Shown piece after piece: positions 10,263 to 23,067 of a stretch of 64,000 bases of DNA; position 1 is the stretch's first letter, and each line of letters starts with the position of its first letter. This DNA is from Pardosa pseudoannulata (lineage: Eukaryota > Arthropoda > Arachnida > Araneae > Lycosidae). The position numbers were made by a program, and so were the translations under genes. The notes under the pieces were generated by a model that saw nothing but the letters and a program-made list of their open reading frames with translations, was not told where the DNA came from and did not search any database. Location: positions 76,222,478-76,286,477 of the forward strand of contig CM063499.1 in assembly GCA_032207245.1 (NCBI GenBank), given 5' to 3'.

Positions 10263-12454
10263 CTATGATTCTCAACCTTTTTTTCGTTGCAGTGCACTTA
10301 ACGATTTCAAAATTTGGTAGCACACAAAGAAAAAGATAAGTTTAAAATTTCTTTACTTACCTATAATACACTATGTGGAATAGTTTATGATAATAATGTT
10401 GAATGTAAAATAAAATATGTACCAAAAAAGTAACAGTATGATTATTAAAAGATTAATTACAAGTTACACCGTGTTTACACGAGTCAAGCAGACGTTTAAT
10501 TAGTCAGTCAAGTTGACTTGAAAGTACTACTTGACTTGTGTAAACAGTTCTGGTCAAGTCAAGTAGTTCTTCACGGTGGACAAGTAACTTGACTCAAATG
10601 AATCAAGTAAAGTAGAGGGTGCCACTGATGTGTAAATCCTGTATCATTTCGCTATTGGTAGCAGTCGTTTATTTTCAGTACATGGACTTTATTTTTGTTT
10701 AAGTACGCAAAAGATATCAGAAAATGAAAAAAAATTAGAATTTTAACTAGAGGTAAAGCATGGAACATAAACTTTCCATCTTTTCAAATTGTTCCACTTA
10801 ATGGATGAAATTATAGATAATCCTACAACTGATAATTAAGGTAACTCAAAACAAAATAACTCTTTCACAAATAAAGTTTATTCTTACAATAAAAGTGTAT
10901 GTAATACTTTTTTATTATGTTAAGGGGTGTCATTAGTTTTAAGGAGCTACAAATGTAAGAATTTTTGTTGTTTTTCGGCTTACCAAACTTTTTTTATTAT
11001 CTCAAGTTGCTTGATATTTTCAACATTTGATCTATATACCACGTTAAACATTTTTTTAAGTTTACTTGGTTTTTAAAAAAATAATTTTTTTTTCAGTAAA
11101 GTACTTATTTTTGAAATTTTGCTGACACATTATCTGATGCATAACAACATCCGATGCATATAACAGATGCATAAAATAATATAAAATGAAATATTACTTA
11201 TTTTTAACTGTTAATTGGAAGAATTAAAAAAAATACAGAAACACAGATAAATATTCACAGAGATTATTACATTATTTATCATAAAATTTAGTTTTAGAAA
11301 AGGAAATATGAGAATGATTCTAATGTGTGTATGCAATTTATGGAAGCATGGATTGAAATATAGCTTTATATTGCATGTTTTGCATGCTTATTATTATTAC
11401 TATTTGTTTATGTTGTCGTACTTTGTTTGTTTGAATGTCTAAAGATTTTAAAAAACATGTACATTTTCTCCGAAAATTGGCCTTTTACATCTTATTTATT
11501 TAATTTTCCCTTTTGCAGAAAAATTATTTCCTGCTAAACGCATTACTGACTTTACTAAATATCTTAAAATTCACAGTTAATTTAATGATATCAGCCATAT
11601 TATTTCCTAAACATTCCACTCACAGAACATCTGCTAAATTGAACACCTGTGTAATAAAAAGTATAAATTTTACACCAGGAGTGTGAGTATTCAAATAAAG
11701 CTAAAATAGTATGTGAAAATTGCATTTTAAATTCTATAAATACCAAATTAATTTAAAAAAAATTGAATTAATTAGATACTCTCAAAACTGTATAAAATTT
11801 CCTGATATCATTACAGAATATTCGCAAAAATTTGAAATCGCGAAAATATTCTGTTAATAGTCTGCAATAGTTCTTGTTTAGAGGCAAGTTACTTTACTCT
11901 CAACTTGAGTATGTGTAAATGCATGCATTTAAGCTGCAGGTGAGTCAAGTAAACTAAGAAAAACTATGCATGCACAGAGTTACTTGACTTGATCGTCTAC
12001 TTGACTCGTGTAAACACAGTGTTAATAATAAGAATACTTTCAATGAGAAATTTGAGTTTTTTGATAATTTCATTTTTATTTGATTGTAAAAATGACAATG
12101 CTACTGTCATATCATCTTCTACATTTGTCTCAATTTTTGTTTTTTAATACTGATCCAAATAAGATTTAAAAAATTGTAATATTTAAAATTTTTTTTTTTG
12201 GCTATCATGGGATAACCATACAAGCTACAGTATTTCAGATTACACCACAGGAAATTTGAAGTTTTCTTCACTAATGATGCCAACATTTCTTGAAATAATT
12301 TCAAGATATTTCTTGAAATAAAACTTTTCCTCACTAGTTGAAAATTTCAAGTGTAAAACAAAATCAAAAAATATTTATTTCTAAAAGTTGGTGGCACACT
12401 TTAAGAATTTGGTGGTACACAAAAGTACTGTGGTACAGTGGTTGAGAATCACTG
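10263..12454. mobile_element. hAT-like transposon (ATTCTCAACC termini), interrupted
   Basis: The left end is CTATGATTCTCAACC and the right end, reverse complemented, is CAGTGATTCTCAACC. The 8-bp flanks are GTTTAGAA (10255-10262) and GTTCAGAA (12455-12462), a 7/8 match, as expected of hAT insertion. Subterminal GGTAGCACAC/GGTGGCACAC blocks also mirror each other. The middle is occupied by a second element (10467-12021), leaving about 640 bp of the host element. No intact transposase. Confidence 0.7.
10467..12021. mobile_element. PIF/Harbinger-like element nested in a hAT
   Basis: Terminal repeats of about 28 bp start CACCGTGTTTACACGAGTCA at the left and CACTGTGTTTACACGAGTCA at the right (reverse complement). 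Flanks are TTA on both sides (10464-10466, 12022-12024), the 3-bp TWA-type duplication of PIF/Harbinger. Subterminal regions are full of short CAAGTCAAG/CTTGACTTG copies. No transposase was recognised. It inserted after the surrounding hAT. Confidence 0.7.
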
Positions 12455-13146
12455 GTTCAGAATTAAACGCTTTAGTTGTGAAAGAAAGACAATTACTATT
12501 TTACAAAACTTTCATAGTTGAAAATAACCCTTAACAACTGTTATATTCATACCATGATAATATTAAGATAAAAATATATTAGTACATTAAGTAACTAGAC
12601 ATTACTAAAATATGAGCTTTTCTTAAAGATTTTAAGCATTATTTAACTTTCTGCATTTCAAATAACAATACTTAAATTGGCCAATACAAAATTTAGTGAT
12701 ATTTAATGTGTGTTTGAAGACTTTCATAAAAGTAATTTTTTTTTCAGAAAAATCCCAATATCAGTACAGATGTGCTGACTATGCAACTGCAGTTAAAACT
12801 CTAATGTAATAGTTAAATGTTTAATTTATGACTAGAATTGTTGCTTTGACTATATAACTGCAATTAGTCTTTCATACTATTATAAAACGATGCTATATTC
12901 ATTTAATTCCACAATATTAAATGATTTATCCATTTATACAACACTTTTAAAAATTTGAAATTTTTCACATACGATTACTTGTATCTGTTAAATATTTGTA
13001 ATAAAATCGGCTACAGATATAACTCAAACATATTATATATCATAAAAAGTTTAGTCAATATGTACATTATGAGGGAAGTGCTTGTTTTGATGGTTAATTA
13101 TTAAAACTTTCATGAGGTTTGTTGCTACATAAATCATGGTCTAGGG

Positions 13147-14266
13147 CAGGGGTCGGCAAACTTATTAGCCAAAGAGCCAAATATAAACATTACTACAATT
13201 TAAAAAAAATAGGAGCCCAAACTGCTTGTTTAGTAAACTTTTATTACACTAAATAAAACTAAATTTCATACTTAATAAAATATTTATTAATGCGAACAAT
13301 GTGCTTGCATCTCCTTGGAAAGTTTGAGTAAGTCAGGTTTGTATGTTGTTGATTTTAATTTTAGACATGATTCCAAGTTGTCATTAATAAGACAACTTCT
13401 GAGTTTATTCTTGATAATGTTCATGCTTGAAAAAGATTGTTTGAACATATATGTAGAACCAAAAAGGGAAAGAACAGCAAACGCAAGCTTTTTCAGCTGA
13501 TTGTAAGAGTCAGAAATACTATTCCAAGCGTTGAAAATGTCCATGTCGTGCTTCTCCAGGTCATTCAAAGCTGACCACTTGTGTTGTGAACTAAGATCAC
13601 ATTTTTTCTTCTCCAATATTTCCAATTCAACACAAAGACATTTGAATTTAGAGCATCATATCTCCTTGTTTTTTAAATCCAGAAATTGTATTTCAAAGCT
13701 ACCAATCTCAATTTCAAAAGGAGAAAATTTCAATTCGGTTATCGTACCATTAAGAGGATTTTTGACAAATGCTAAAGTTGCTCTGCTGTTTTTAATTCCT
13801 GAAACCTGCTGAGAAATGCTTCCCTCATATTTAAAATTACTGTTTTAAATTGATGTTTATCAAAAGAATTATTTTCTTCACGATTCTTCAGCAGGCTCGG
13901 AAAGTGAAACAGTATTTCCCTTTCAAAATCCTGAGCAAGAATGGATATAAAAAAAGTATGTGCGTGCATGCTTGTGGTACCTTTGTATCACACCGGAGTA
14001 CACCGAAAACATACGAACAATTTCAGCCAGTAGCTTGTACATGGTTTGTGTTTACGTTTACGAAAACTAATAAAATTAAACTCGATGTGCATTACGTATT
14101 TTTACAACAATATAAAATTTTAATTACCTATTTTTCAACTTCTAATTATTAACTATCTAATTTTTTCTCACCAACTTTCTTTTAAAATGAAAATATTATT
14201 TCTCCTTCCGTGGATATTTGTGCCAGAGCCACATGCGGCTTTGGAGCTGAACTTTGCCGACCACTG
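13147..14266 (-). mobile_element. hAT transposon remnant (CAGGGGTCGGCAAAC termini)
   Basis: The left terminus is CAGGGGTCGGCAAACTT and the right one, reverse complemented, is CAGTGGTCGGCAAAGTT. Flanks GTCTAGGG (13139-13146) and ATCTAGGT (14267-14274) share TCTAGG, the favoured hAT target core. Subterminal 'gagcca' repeats occur at both ends. It holds a broken transposase on the minus strand. Confidence 0.85.
13287..13969 (-). pseudogene. decayed hAT transposase C-terminal region
   Basis: A minus-strand frame over 13287-13625 encodes a hAT C-terminal dimerisation segment: a FAVLSLFGSTYMFKQSFSSM block followed by NIIKNKLRS, ending near KLSKEMQAHCSH. This looks like the GTF2IRD2-related Charlie-type transposases. 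A second frame at 13772-13969 gives more of the same protein (FLSRFQELK), in another frame and separated by stops. It is non-functional. Confidence 0.75.
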
Positions 14267-14274
14267 ATCTAGGT

Positions 14275-15407
14275 AAAAGGTAAGCAGATTTTTGAGAGAG
14301 AGGACCCAAGTTGCCATCCAAACAAGAAAACAATGCTTTTTGAGAGACATTTATATGGAGATATGCTATTGATACAGAATTAAGAGACAGAAATTTGAAG
14401 AAATACAAGCACCAATGCAAAGAGTCACATACAGCTTGTAAGCTGTGGTCTGCTGACCACTTATCTAGGATAAAAGATAAATTACTGCAAAAAGTTTAAT
14501 TTGAATATAATGATAATCAAATTAGGTTTGTTTATATTAACTGATGATACATATAAATATATATATTGTGTAATATATCAAAATTATTACACTTAAATTA
14601 TCTCTCTAAAATTCCCCTTTTCCCAACCATATAATATCTTATTTAAAAGGGTGTTTGCTCATTGAATTCTTTTAAACCAGTCTCCCAAAGCTAACTCTGA
14701 AATAAATGCTAATTTTCTGTTCATTTGTCACATTTTCCAGCTGTCCCAAGAAAGATCATTCACTTTTCCAATGATGTAAGCTCCTTGCTGACTGTTAATA
14801 AAGCTAACTAAGCTGCTCTTATGGAAATATTTCTGTGCTATCTCTAGCTATGGGGTGAAATTTATAATAATAAAGTGTTTTTCGTGTATCATTCAATGCT
14901 GATCACTGGCCTTGAAAAGAGTTCTTATTCAGTCACAAATAAACTTAAAATGGACTTTGCTGATACTCCAATGACTTGATAGTATATAACTAAGGCTCAC
15001 TCGTTACCCAGTAAGCTTGGGCAATTAAAAATAATAGGGGCTAAAATTCTTTGTAGCAGCAAGTGTAAAATTCACCATATATATATATATATATACAAAA
15101 CATTTATTGCAAATTTCAAGAAATGACCTAAATGTATTAAAGGTTTATCTTAGGCATATCTTAATGACTTAAAAATGAACAATTACCCACAAAGATGGTA
15201 ACAAAATCCACATCTTTTGATAATAACAATACTTGTGAACAAAATTTAATTTCTGTATTATTCAGAAACAAAATCACACTGTGATACAACAGCTATTTAT
15301 TTTCTGAATTAAATATTTATGAATGGGCTCTAGTGATTTCTGAAAAAAAACCCACTTTCTGATGCAGAAGGTTTTTCAAACGGACCCAACTGTTATACAT
15401 TTATATA
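14275..15407. other. unannotated AT-rich spacer
   Basis: No recognised gene or element. A short (TA)n lies near 15078. Small open frames over 14168-14420 overlap the hAT right end and show no family features. Confidence 0.5.
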
Positions 15408-15544
15408 TACACTCAAACCTGTTTTTTGTGCGGTAAATAAAAATTTCAATCAAATTGAACATAATTGACGAAGTTATCGAAGTTATCAATAATGACATCG
15501 GCGGAGATGGGTTTAATAGTTTTAGTTAAATTGATCTTGTCGAA

Positions 15545-16114
15545 ATGATTCAGGATGACACCGTAAGAGAAGATGAAATTATAAATTACGTAACAGATGT
15601 TACTGATGGGCAAGAAGAACCCGATCATATGACAGCAGATAAAATCTATGCAGGACTCCAACTCTGTCATAAATTAGAATGTCATTTTCTTGCAATCGAT
15701 GCCAATTCTGAAAGAACTTCAAAATTCCAAAAGGAGCTTCAGTCGTGCATATCTGGCTACTGGGACATTTGTTTGGTTTGGTTTTGGAGTGCTACGGTCT
15801 ACTTTTTGCAATACGAGGGCTAAATGAGACCGGGACCTACTGCTTAAAGCCGATTCCGAACGGCTACGAATATCCATGCATAGTGGGATTCGAACCAACG
15901 AACTCCGGTTCCGAAGGCCAGCACCCTAACCATTCGGCAGCTACCGGGACATAAACAAGAGTCTAGTGAAACAACAGTCGTCGCAAAAACTAATCACTGA
16001 CTATATGGTACCTGAAAAAAAGTGACTCTAAACGAGTGCGAGATTGTATCTTCAAGTGATGAAAGCGATTTTAAACCAGTTTATCACAGGAAAGTTCACG
16101 TATTGTCAGACTGC
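15545..16114 (+). pseudogene. pogo/Tigger transposase C-terminal relic, split by SINE
   Basis: The plus frame from 15545 gives an acidic DDTVREDEIINYVTD stretch, then a KIYAGLQLCHKLECHFLAID helix, as in the tails of Tigger-type transposases. It is interrupted by the SINE. Beyond it, SSSDESDFKPVYHRKVHVL continues in a different frame and ends near 16114. The catalytic DDE part is missing. Confidence 0.5.
15769..15940 (-). mobile_element. tRNA-derived SINE, family A copy 1
   Basis: On the minus strand it begins with a tRNA-like head (box A region TGGTTAGGGTGC and box B GGTTCGAATCC), followed by a body with GCCGTTCGGAATCGG and a CCAAACCAAAC tail. The flanking duplications are CTACTGGGACAT (15757-15768) and CTACCGGGACAT (15941-15952). 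It lies inside the pogo-like element. Confidence 0.85.
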
Positions 16115-16529
16115 GAAGGATAATGTTTATATGTTTTGAAAAGTTTTGTATGTGTAAAATAATCACATATGTAAATAAAATATTTAAAAATGTTCACAAG
16201 TGTATTTTTAAAATCAGATTCCAAAACGTTTGGCGAAATTCCAGGTATGTACTAGTTATTTCATAAGGTTTTGAGTTATTTTAAACGTTAGACTTTTTTA
16301 TGCGGTCCCTATTCACCGCATAAAATTTTTTTTTGTGTTCCAAAAACTATATTTTATAGATATTCGTGAAGTTTTGTGCAATTTTTTTTATGCGGTCCCT
16401 ATCCACCGTATAAAAACAGGTTTGAGTGTATATACATAAAATCCAGTTGGCTCATTTTGGCAAATTTTGCTATAGATAAGTAGTAATCTAAGTAAATTTC
16501 ATGACCATCCAGAATGAAGTACAAAAAGA

Positions 16530-19500
16530 CTTTTCATCAGAGCTTTATTAAAGACACAACATTACAGAAACGTGCCTTTGTAAACATTGTGCATTGCTGC
16601 CATCACCGCATTTATATCACTGCTATAATTTAATAGTACACTGAAAGTTCATTGTAGTCACTTCTCATTGCAGCAACAGAGTTTTCTTCGTTCCAGAAAT
16701 GGATTACATCTATGACATACTGCATCTCACCAGCACTAAAACTTCTTAGAATATACATTTTTTTACAATTCAGGCCTCAGAAGGTATTTTATCATTTCAT
16801 ATGAAAATGGCATTTACACACATATGAAAGTCAAGCAGAGTTAAAAATAGTTTTCATGGAAGATTATGACAAACATTTAAGAGCAAATATATTGCCTAAT
16901 GTTATATTCAACTTTTAAAGGTACAAAAAAATGCAATTTAGAGAAATTATGATATTTAATTTGTCCATCCAAAGTTAATATTTTAAATAAATTAAAAAAA
17001 TAAAAAACTGTCTTAAAAATTGTTTCATATTACAGTTTGCTCAAAAAAGTCACCTTTCAATATTTTTATATCAAGATTTCTGAAAAATTTGTTCTGAGAT
17101 AACAAGAAATCTCTGGTATGTAAGAATGTGCTACTTCAATGTCACACTTTTATGAAAAAATTAAATCTGGACATATTCCATAAACAGAAAATACAAAAAT
17201 TATGAAATAAATTTTGTCACACACAATGTTAAAAAAAAAAAGAGGAATAATCAAATGAGTTCTACAACAGGGAAAACATATCAATATCTAGGAACTATTA
17301 TATCAAAATAAAAATCAGATACTTGAAGTCACAAACAAGACTTCAGGACAAATAAATACCGATAAATATTTTGAACTGCAAAAAAGATACTATGATAGCA
17401 ATTACGAATATTAACACAAAACATAATTTTTGATATGCATAAGTCAAATATATTCTCATTATACTGGGACAGCAAACAATGGTTTTTATAAAATTTTGTT
17501 TTATAAAATATTTAAATTGTTATTGACTAGTTGGGTTTTGCATTTACACATAAAGATTTGCCTCAGGCTATTTACTATGAACTCTGGTCATTTAAGGATT
17601 GCATATAAATGCAACAGAATTCACACATATGCATCAACTTTACCATCCCAGTTTAATCTTATTTGCTGGTCATGTATTATCATTAAACAAATTATACATA
17701 TGACAAAGAAATGAAAGGAGGGGTAAGGAAGAAATTTGGTGAGACAAGCAATACTATCATTTGCAACATAAGAAATTGTGAACAGAAAAGATAGGAAACT
17801 ACAATAACAGCTTTGCATAATGTCTAGATTTGACTAGAGAAAAAAAAATGTTCTTTAAGTCAATATATATATATATACTATATAATTATATATTCTTTTT
17901 ATACTGACTTTGAGAACAATGACTAGTTAAAAACTACCACACACACTTGATAAGAGAAGTTAAAAGTCAACTAAGAAATTATCCAAGTTACAAGAATTCC
18001 ACAAACCATGCTGATGAGCAAGCTTATCAGGTTTATTACAACCTTTTTTAATGCGGTGATTGTCTACAATCAATAGCAATTAAAAATGTATATCTTGCTA
18101 CTGAACTATTCATATAAATTTTGAATCAAATTTAAAAAATTTTCGTTAAAATGTTGTTAATCCCAAGAGCCACTTTGCCATACGTTTTGCAGTTATTAAG
18201 GACTGCTATAAAACAAAGCTCATTATCTCCTGTTGGCAAAATTTCTATTAATGCCACAAATATGAATTGAAAAATATGAATTGATAAAATAAGAAAAAGT
18301 TTTTTTAAACAATAAAAACTGAAACACCAATGATATACCTGGAAGTAAAACGCATGTTCTTAATGCAAAGAAAGAACACTTAATGTACATAGAAACATGG
18401 TATAGAATTGTCAGCGTTATTAAATCTAAATTTTTAAAAAATTTAAATTTACTATTAAATAAAAAAACTTTTTTTTTTGTTGATCATAAATGGCAGCATT
18501 ATCGTATATAAAAAGTGGCATTAGGATGATATGCTAATTATGATTTAGGTTAACAATTTGAAAATGCGCTAAAACTACAAATTTATGCAAATCATTTAAA
18601 AAATGATTAAAAAAGAAAATATTCTGTAGCCAATAAGATAACAGGTACATTTCTGAACCAAAATAATCTAACAGAGGTAAAGTATTTTTAATATATATAT
18701 ATAATTCACTAAAAAATGAGAAAGGATGACTCTTTAATGAATGATAACAGCAAATTGTTAGGAACTTCATACATAAAGGGAAAACAAGCAGTTTTACATC
18801 AGATGCCCTGGATATATTTTTTAAAAGAAAATTTAACAGTCACTGTTTGCAATCAGGTACACACTACACAAAAGTAACCAAGTTAACACATATACAATAT
18901 AACATTAAAATCAATTATTCTTCTTTTTAAAAATTTATATACATGAAAATATTTGAACACCTTAACTGTTGAGTCTAAATAACTTTACAACTGCAACTTG
19001 TTTCTTATAAAATGGGCTCACTGCCTGGTGAATTCTGCAACAAGAAGTGTTGAGAAATCTTATTTCATTGGGTTAAAACTGTTTTTTTTTTTCTTTTTTC
19101 CATTTTTAAAATATATTTGAAAATAGATTTCTCACGGTAAGAGGTTCATGCCAGTGTCGTCAATGTTTATATACAAAAACTATAACCAGCCTTAACGTAT
19201 TTCAGCAGTGCATGAATTTCAATGCAATGGCAACATGAATATATATCCAAAAACATCAAGCTCTTTATCATTAGTGCATCATTATACTAAGTCCAAAACA
19301 CACTAGACTCTACAAACACTCCAATATATTGTACAACTGAAACAGAATTATGATGGGAGAAAACAAGCAGTATTGTACAGTCACCATACATGAGCACATC
19401 ACAAAAAGAATAAGATCTATCAGAATAGATCGAAGTACAGCATGTGTAAAATGCATCAATTTAGCCCAAGCACAAAGAGGCTGGAAAAAAGGAACACAAC

Positions 19501-22500
19501 TGTTAGTCATTCTGCACTATTTTTACTTACAAAGTACAGAACTAGCACCATTCAGTTAATGCGACTGATTCAGTTGCAAGTTATGCACACTTCAGAATAT
19601 GTAGAAATGTTATTCCAGCCAGCCAAACAAACAAGCAAAATATATAAGAGATATGATGACTGGACGGTAGAATTGATTAGTGGATGCACCAAATAATTTT
19701 TTATGATACAATAAGAGAAAATTATGTAAAGTTTATATTAACCTACAAATGAACATATTTTTAATAAAGTTTCTTTGATGAAGTCTAATAATCAAGTTTT
19801 TACCGATAGCAAAAATTTTATTTTGAAGAACTGAAGTTTGATCTAACATGGATGAAATGCATATATTTAATAAGTATTTTTTAACTAATGATTTTTTTTC
19901 TTCATCCTGGTTAACACACATATGTACAAGCTTATGACTAAGTATATTGAAAAAATTAAAAATAAGTGCTAAATTTGCCAATCGTCTATTGATAAGAATC
20001 ACAAATTAAACAGCAGAATAAAGTTTTAGTGCACATAGATATCAAAGAGAAAGTATAACCATTCTAATCTAGTTAAACACAATTTTAAAATTCTCAAGTA
20101 CAATAGAGGTCAAAAATATAAACTATTCAATTATTAAAGGAATTATACAAATATTTTTTTTTATACAGAATATGTATGTGGCACCAATCATTATTTTAAA
20201 CTCAGAGAAGGGTAGAAAAATATTTTGTGAGTAAAAACTCAAATCTAAGCAGTCCAGTAAGTCATATCCCACTTCACAGCTTTGAAGGAAATAGTTTAAA
20301 TCATTTAAAACAAAACATTGTAAATTATCAGAACAGAAAAATCACAGAAATAAAAACTAATATACAATGGACTGAAGCCAAAGTGATTTAAGTACTTTCA
20401 TTAACAAAAGAAAAAAAATTACACACATGAGAGGACCAGATAAAAATAAAACAGCATCTTTAGAGGCAGGCATTAAAAGGAAACATGTTGACTGAAAAAG
20501 AGATTCAAAGCTAAAAGTTATTTCAAATTTGATGGACTGTATTACTGAGTACTTATTTAAAATATTCATATCCCTTATACAAAACAATAACACACAATAC
20601 TATATTTTCCAGGCATGTTTATCTACTGGAATGAAACTCAGATCTTTAATTATACCATTCTCGGGAAGGAATAGTATGTCAGCAAAGTGAATTCTGCATA
20701 ATCCTGACACTTTGTACCACAAATATGTTAACACTGAGAAAAAAAGAAGAGAGAAAAAGTTGAGCTTTTTATTATAGGATGAGGCAAAAAAAATAGGGTG
20801 GGAGGGATAAGAGCAGAAATTCATAATAGGTTTCGAAGAGAAATAGGCCTATTTTTTACACCTAAGGCACACAGAGTACCTATTTTCTCACTAAATATAT
20901 ATGTATATATAAAAAAAAGGACTTATGCAAAGTAGAATATCATACAACATTAATGTGCCAAGCTTATGAGCAGATAAGGTTGTCCACATAGGAGAATGAA
21001 CTCTCAAGTACAATGTAATACATAAATATTAAATGAAAAATATTAAAATTATTTATGATAATGCATATGTTGCATAAATAATTAAAGACTATTATTATAA
21101 TAGAAGATAAAGAACACAAAACTCTTATTTAAATATATGAAAAGTCACAAATATTCATACAGAAAAAATAACACATTTTAAACAATCAAGTAAAGAATCT
21201 TTGAAAAAAAAAATCAGCATGTATATATATTACACATACACAACTAAAAAGAAATAAAGCTAGAAAGAACCTTTATGCAAGCTGCCTACAAAACTATTCT
21301 CTCATATCCAATAAAGAATAAAAAAATTTCTTAGTCATTCTAAAAAAAGTGACATATTAAAAATCCACAACAAAGTTTAGGTTAAATCATTTTATACATA
21401 TTAAAGGGATGAGGCATTTATTTGATATTAATCAAACAAGTACATTGAAAACAATACCAAAACTGAATTCAAAAATAATTTAGAAAGTGAACAAAATCAG
21501 ACTTTCACCACATTAAAATTTTTGATCATTCAACAAAACATAACATCCATTAGTTTCATATTTCCCTCTGTATTTACATAACATGTAACAAAAGCATAAC
21601 AAAAACTTTCACTCCATGACAACAATAAAAGCACAAATTTTAAGAATGTTTACAGAAAACAAATAATACTAAAGGAAACAAACTAACACAGGGTAACGAA
21701 CATGCATCCAAACACTAACAAAAATAATAGCAAGTAAAGATATCACTCAAAAAGATACACAATAAAGATACTTAAGTCAAATTTTTATTCATTAAATAAG
21801 TTTTTACTTGCATTATTTATGCAGTGTCAACTGAAACAGTAACAGGGATAATTAAAAATATCTAATATAAATGCACACTACAAGATGTATTTGCAAGTAA
21901 AACACACAATGTGCTCCATGAGGTTCTCTCATATTTGGCATTTGTAAAGGTAACTATGAAATTATATTTACATATCCTACATCATATAGCTCTATATATT
22001 TTTTTCATTTTACACACACAGATATCCTGGCACCAAAAAAATACTAGACATATGTATGCAATGATACACTACACCAATAATCTATACATGACATTTTATA
22101 TCAACTGAGCATTTTCAGGAGCATATTTAACATCTGTTGGGAAGGCTGAACAAATTCAAAAGTAAAAATCTTTGACAGTTTATCACATAATGGAAAACTT
22201 TGCTTTCTTGTGAACGGACTACATTTGTCAGAAGTTATGTAAGTAGAATCTTAAAATGGTAAGCTATATATCCAGTATCACACATTTTTATTTATTGGTT
22301 TCAACACTTCTTTTATGGATATAAAGACATCCCCCCCCACATGGAAACGTCAAATTTCTTGAAATGGTCGGAAAAATACTGCAAAAGAAAACTTTATCCC
22401 CATACAAAGTCTAACTGTTTTTGAGAATTAAATTAGTTGGGAATCTTCACAAGAGCTACACATTTGATGATTCTCATCAAAATGAATGGCCCTGGTTTGA

Positions 22501-22533
22501 TCACACAGTATTCGATGGACAGATCACACATTT
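16530..22533 (-). other. candidate long 3'UTR of gawky
   Basis: About 6 kb with no gene, no recognised transposon and no long frame between the gawky stop and a minus-strand AATAAA at 16544-16549. Absence of TE relics here contrasts with both flanks and fits a transcribed, constrained UTR. Several minus-strand TGTANATA (Pumilio-like) sites occur, for example near 18937, 19164, 21573 and 21965. A proximal poly(A) signal near 22287-22294 would give a short UTR of about 245 nt instead. Confidence 0.45.
16544..16549 (-). promoter_or_regulatory. candidate distal poly(A) signal of gawky
   Basis: AATAAA on the minus strand, the last signal before transposon sequence begins at 16428. Cleavage would fall at about 16520-16530. 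Confidence 0.35.
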
Positions 22534-23067
22534 TTAAATCGATTCACCTCCACCTAAGAGGTCACCAGGCAAAAATGAGTTCAGTGAAGAAGGAATACAT
22601 TGGTCATGATCACTGGTTGAGGACTGCATACCCCACAGACTATTGCCTGAGCCAGAAAAGGACCACAAGTTCGAGCTCTGCAAATTCAAGCTTGTGCTGT
22701 TCCAATTACTTGTTCCAATTTTGCTTGAATTATTCCCATTTCCAGAGGAATTAGAGCTGGCAGCAATAGGAAAACTGTTTCCTGAAGTAAAAGTGGAATC
22801 ACTGTTTCCATTCCCTGATGGCCACGAGACACTAGAATTCATTTGGCCACTTGCAAGTTGGAGGTATTGTTTAACTTCTATTTCAGTAGGAATATCTACC
22901 AGGATAGTAGTGTTACTTAAAACACAGTTATTCAACGCAGAACGGGCCTTTTCTGTTTCTTCACGAGTAGAGTAGCGAACAAGAGCAATGCCATGATTCA
23001 AAAGTAAATGGAATAACTGTAAAGGTCCATGTTGTAGACACAATGTTTTCAGAGTTGATCCATCAAT
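22534..23067 (-). CDS. gw: gawky exon 14: RRM second half and C-terminal tail
   Basis: It starts [19 protein letters not shown] and continues with [16 protein letters not shown] and [12 protein letters not shown], the GW182 RRM core. An S/N/G-rich stretch with spaced tryptophans (SWPSG, SNWNS, LWSFS, LWGMQ) follows; these match the C-terminal silencing segment that contacts CCR4-NOT. The end is [13 protein letters not shown] then TAA at 22534-22536, nearly the same as the metazoan TNRC6 terminus. Confidence 0.93.
   Translation of the reverse strand: MDGSTLKTLCLQHGPLQLFHLLLNHGIALVRYSTREETEKARSALNNCVLSNTTILVDIPTEIEVKQYLQLASGQMNSSVSWPSGNGNSDSTFTSGNSFPIAASSNSSGNGNNSSKIGTSNWNSTSLNLQSSNLWSFSGSGNSLWGMQSSTSDHDQCIPSSLNSFLPGDLLGGGESI

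Larger units (their letters stand above)
15410..16428 (+). mobile_element. pogo/Tigger-like transposon with nested SINE
   Basis: The ends are TA|CACTCAAACCTGTTTTT and AAAACAGGTTTGAGTG|TA, a perfect 16-bp inverted repeat with TA duplication. Internal 'tatgcggtccctatccaccg' motifs occur twice near the right end and a matching 'gtgcggtaaat' lies at the left. It carries a short decayed transposase C-terminus and a SINE inserted with its own target duplication (15769-15940). Confidence 0.8.

Noticed and set aside
22643..22975. Plus-strand 110-codon frame
   Set aside because: Opposite strand of gawky exon 14, which has clear RRM homology in the minus frame.
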